A stretch of 64,000 bases of DNA, from positions 1,674,001 to 1,738,000 of the forward strand of contig CP121688.1 in assembly GCA_038396625.1 (NCBI GenBank). The letters run 5' to 3'. Positions 62,253 to 64,000 of this stretch are shown here, one piece after another; the first letter of the stretch is position 1; each line of letters begins with the position of its first letter. The position numbers were made by a program, and so were the translations under genes. The DNA comes from G038396625 sp038396625. GTDB taxonomy: Bacteria; Bacillota; Clostridia; Peptostreptococcales; Thermotaleaceae. The notes under the pieces are model-generated. The model had not been told where the DNA came from. It saw only the letters and a program-made list of their open reading frames with translations, and made no database searches.

Positions 62253-62978
62253 ATGATCAATACAATACTTTTTGATTTAGATGGGACATTGCTGCCTATG
62301 GAATTACATGAATTTACAAAGCATTATTTTGATGCGCTAAGTAGTAAATGTGCCCACATGATAGAACCGAAACTTTTACAAAAAGCAATATGGGCTTCTA
62401 CAGAAATGATGGTAAAAAATCTAGATGAGAATAAAACGAATATGGAAGTATTTATGGAAGATTTTTGTGGAAGGATAGATGTAAATATAGAAGCACTTAT
62501 GACATCTATAGATGAATTTTATCGCAATGATTTTAAGCATTTAAAATTTGCAACGAAACCAATAAAAATTGCAGAAGATATTGTGAAAATATTAAAAGAT
62601 AAAGGATATACCCTTGTGATCGCTACAAATCCATTGTTTCCACGAGAAGCAATTCTTCATAGAATACAATGGAGTGGTTTAAATATAGAAGATTTTACCT
62701 TTATTACAGACTATGAAAGTTCTCATTTCTGTAAACCTAATCTAGAATTTTTTAAAGAAGTATTATTCAGAGTTGGAAAAAGTCCACAAGAATGCTTAAT
62801 GGTAGGAAATGACGTACAGGAAGATTTGGTAGCTGCACAGCTTGGAATCAAAACTTTCTTAATTGAAGATTATATGATTAATAGAGAAAATAAGGAGGTA
62901 AATCCTGATTTTAAGGGTTCATATAATGATTTATTGACTTTTGTAAAAAACTTACCTCCTATAAAAAAGGAGTCATAA
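62253..62978 (+). CDS. HAD family hydrolase
   Basis: The 241-residue protein shows HAD motif I DLDGTLL (residues about 8-14), motif II at VIATNP, motif III lysine (CKPN) and motif IV GNDVQEDLVAA, with a helical cap between. It is a class I phosphatase of unknown substrate, most like phosphoglycolate phosphatase-type HADs. CAGGAGAGGGTG precedes ATG. It lies ahead of trmK with its own short leader. Confidence 0.88.
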   Translation: MINTILFDLDGTLLPMELHEFTKHYFDALSSKCAHMIEPKLLQKAIWASTEMMVKNLDENKTNMEVFMEDFCGRIDVNIEALMTSIDEFYRNDFKHLKFATKPIKIAEDIVKILKDKGYTLVIATNPLFPREAILHRIQWSGLNIEDFTFITDYESSHFCKPNLEFFKEVLFRVGKSPQECLMVGNDVQEDLVAAQLGIKTFLIEDYMINRENKEVNPDFKGSYNDLLTFVKNLPPIKKES

Positions 62979-63018
62979 AAAAAGTATAGAATAATATACA
63001 GTAGCGAGAGGAATTCTT

Positions 63019-63726
63019 ATGAAATTAACACCTAGATTATCTACAATTGCAAAGCTTGTTCCAAAGGGAGCTGTGGTAGCAGATATTGGTACAGATCATG
63101 GATATATCCCTGTATATTTAATTGAAAATAAAATTGCAAAAAAAGTAATTGCTGCAGATATCAATGAAGGACCTTTACTAAGTGCAAAAAAAACAATCAA
63201 ATCCAATAAACTAGAAAATTTTATTGAAACAAGACTAGGGAATGGACTTGCTCCCATTGCGGCTGGGGAAGTAGATATTGTTATCATTGCAGGAATGGGA
63301 GGCTTACTCATTCGAGATATACTTAGGAACCATTCTGAAGTGACTAAATCTGTAAAACAATTTATTTTACAGCCTATGGTGGCACAGGATGAACTAAGAA
63401 AATGGCTGATAGAACATGCGTTCAAAATAGTAAAAGAACAGCTTGTTAGGGAAGATCATAGGATTTATGAGGTAATGGTTGTAGAACAGGGAAAGCAGAC
63501 GGCTGAAGATGAAATTTACTTTGAGATAGGACATAAACTAATTGAAAATCAAGACCCATTATTAGAAGAATTTGTACAGAAACATATTAGAAAACAACAG
63601 ATGATTCTTAAAAATTTACAGGGACAAAAAAGTGAAAAGGCAAAAGCAAAACAAAAAGTATGCCAAGCAAAAATAGAAAAACTACAGGAGGTGTTACAAT
63701 GTCTGAAAATGCAAGGAAAATCGTAG
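63019..63726 (+). CDS. trmK: tRNA (adenine(22)-N(1))-methyltransferase TrmK
   Basis: The 235-residue protein matches TrmK/YqfN: LTPRLSTIAKLVPKGAVVADIGTDHGYIPVYLIE with a SAM-binding DIGTDHG motif, then DIVIIAGMGGLLI and ILQPMVAQDELRKWL. It methylates A22 of tRNA. Its end overlaps the ATG of the next gene, the common trmK-nif3 pair of Firmicutes. Confidence 0.93.
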   Translation: MKLTPRLSTIAKLVPKGAVVADIGTDHGYIPVYLIENKIAKKVIAADINEGPLLSAKKTIKSNKLENFIETRLGNGLAPIAAGEVDIVIIAGMGGLLIRDILRNHSEVTKSVKQFILQPMVAQDELRKWLIEHAFKIVKEQLVREDHRIYEVMVVEQGKQTAEDEIYFEIGHKLIENQDPLLEEFVQKHIRKQQMILKNLQGQKSEKAKAKQKVCQAKIEKLQEVLQCLKMQGKS

Positions 63727-64000
63727 AAATCATGGAAATGATAGCACCTTCTTATTTAGCGGAGACATGGGATAATGTAGGGCTTCAGATTGGAGACCTT
63801 CATAAGACTATTCATAAGATTTTAGTATGCTTAGAAATAACAGATAGTATTATTGATGAAGCTGTGTCGAAAAAGGTAGATATGATTATTTGTCATCATC
63901 CCTTACTTTTTCAACCTGTTAAGGCAATAAGAAAGGATAATCCAATAGGAAAAATGATTCATCAATTAGTAAGGCATGATATTGTTCTTTATTGTGCCCA
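63699..64000 (+). CDS. Nif3-like dinuclear metal centre protein (3' end outside window)
   Basis: Starting from ATG 63699 behind ACAGGAGGTG, the frame reads MSENARKIVEIMEMIAPSYL, then WDNVGLQIGD and the metal ligands of ICHHPLLF, as in Nif3/YqfO. These proteins form hexamers with two metal ions per subunit; role unclear, possibly GTP cyclohydrolase-like fold regulation. It overlaps trmK by 28 nt and continues past base 64000. Confidence 0.92.
   Translation, partial: MSENARKIVEIMEMIAPSYLAETWDNVGLQIGDLHKTIHKILVCLEITDSIIDEAVSKKVDMIICHHPLLFQPVKAIRKDNPIGKMIHQLVRHDIVLYCA

Noticed and set aside
1..64000. CRISPR arrays, tRNA or rRNA genes
   Set aside because: No regularly spaced repeats, no CCA-ended cloverleaf pattern and no rRNA-like conserved stretches were noticed on reading both strands; a covariance search would be decisive.

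Overview
The window comes from a low-G+C, endospore-forming, anaerobic Firmicute of class Clostridia. The evidence is sporulation genes (gpr, spoIIP, yqfC, yqfD), a perfect CIRCE element, a glycine T-box, many TTG/GTG starts behind strong GGAGG sites, a CcpN-PpsR-PpdK pyruvate module and single-chain GlyRS. Gene order resembles Peptostreptococcales-type clostridia (Alkaliphilus/Crassaminicella relatives), but that placement is only a guess. I see no rRNA, tRNA or CRISPR array.

Layout: (1) 1-4.7 kb: a DNA adenine methyltransferase cut by the window edge, an unknown partner, a TPR protein and a carboxymuconolactone-decarboxylase-like protein. (2) 4.8-7.4 kb: a minus-strand redox operon (siroheme reductase-like protein, unknown protein, DUF1858 protein) divergent from a Crp/Fnr regulator, with a Crp-type palindrome at the class II position of the operon promoter. 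(3) 7.6-12.5 kb: ECF S component, comEC, holA, and rpsT on the minus strand. (4) 12.7-18.6 kb: gpr, spoIIP, lepA, hemW. (5) 18.6-26.7 kb: CIRCE-hrcA-grpE-dnaK-dnaJ-prmA-rsmE-mtaB. (6) 26.8-43 kb: housekeeping and envelope genes: hinT, rpsU, yqeY, nfeD, floA, yqfC, yqfD, phoH, pgpH-like, ybeY, a DgkA-PAP2 fusion, cdd, era, yqzL, recO. (7) 43-49.1 kb: T-box glyQS, then ccpN-like, ppsR and ppdK. (8) 49.2-57.0 kb: an accessory island described below. (9) 57.3-64 kb: dgt, yaiI-like, dnaG, rpoD, a HAD hydrolase, trmK and the start of a Nif3-like gene.

The island is the most unusual part. It is visibly richer in G+C than the AT-rich backbone and is bounded by insertion-sequence wreckage: a broken IS200 transposase on the left, and an IS21 relic on the right that joins the start of IstA to the end of IstB. 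It encodes a MalY/PatB-type PLP lyase, a DAACS symporter, RidA, a glutaredoxin-like protein, a decayed CyuA-type cysteine desulfidase and a sigma-54 activator. Two divergent -24/-12 promoters lie on either side of a 12-10-12 bp perfect palindrome, one facing the decayed cyuA and one facing the lyase operon. I read this as a sigma-54-controlled thiol amino-acid uptake and breakdown module: import, beta-elimination to 2-aminoacrylate and sulfide, then RidA clearing the aminoacrylate. The substrate is inferred. Just beyond the island, a 36-bp echo of the ppdK 3' end sits beside a terminator, which suggests the chromosome was rearranged at the end of ppdK.
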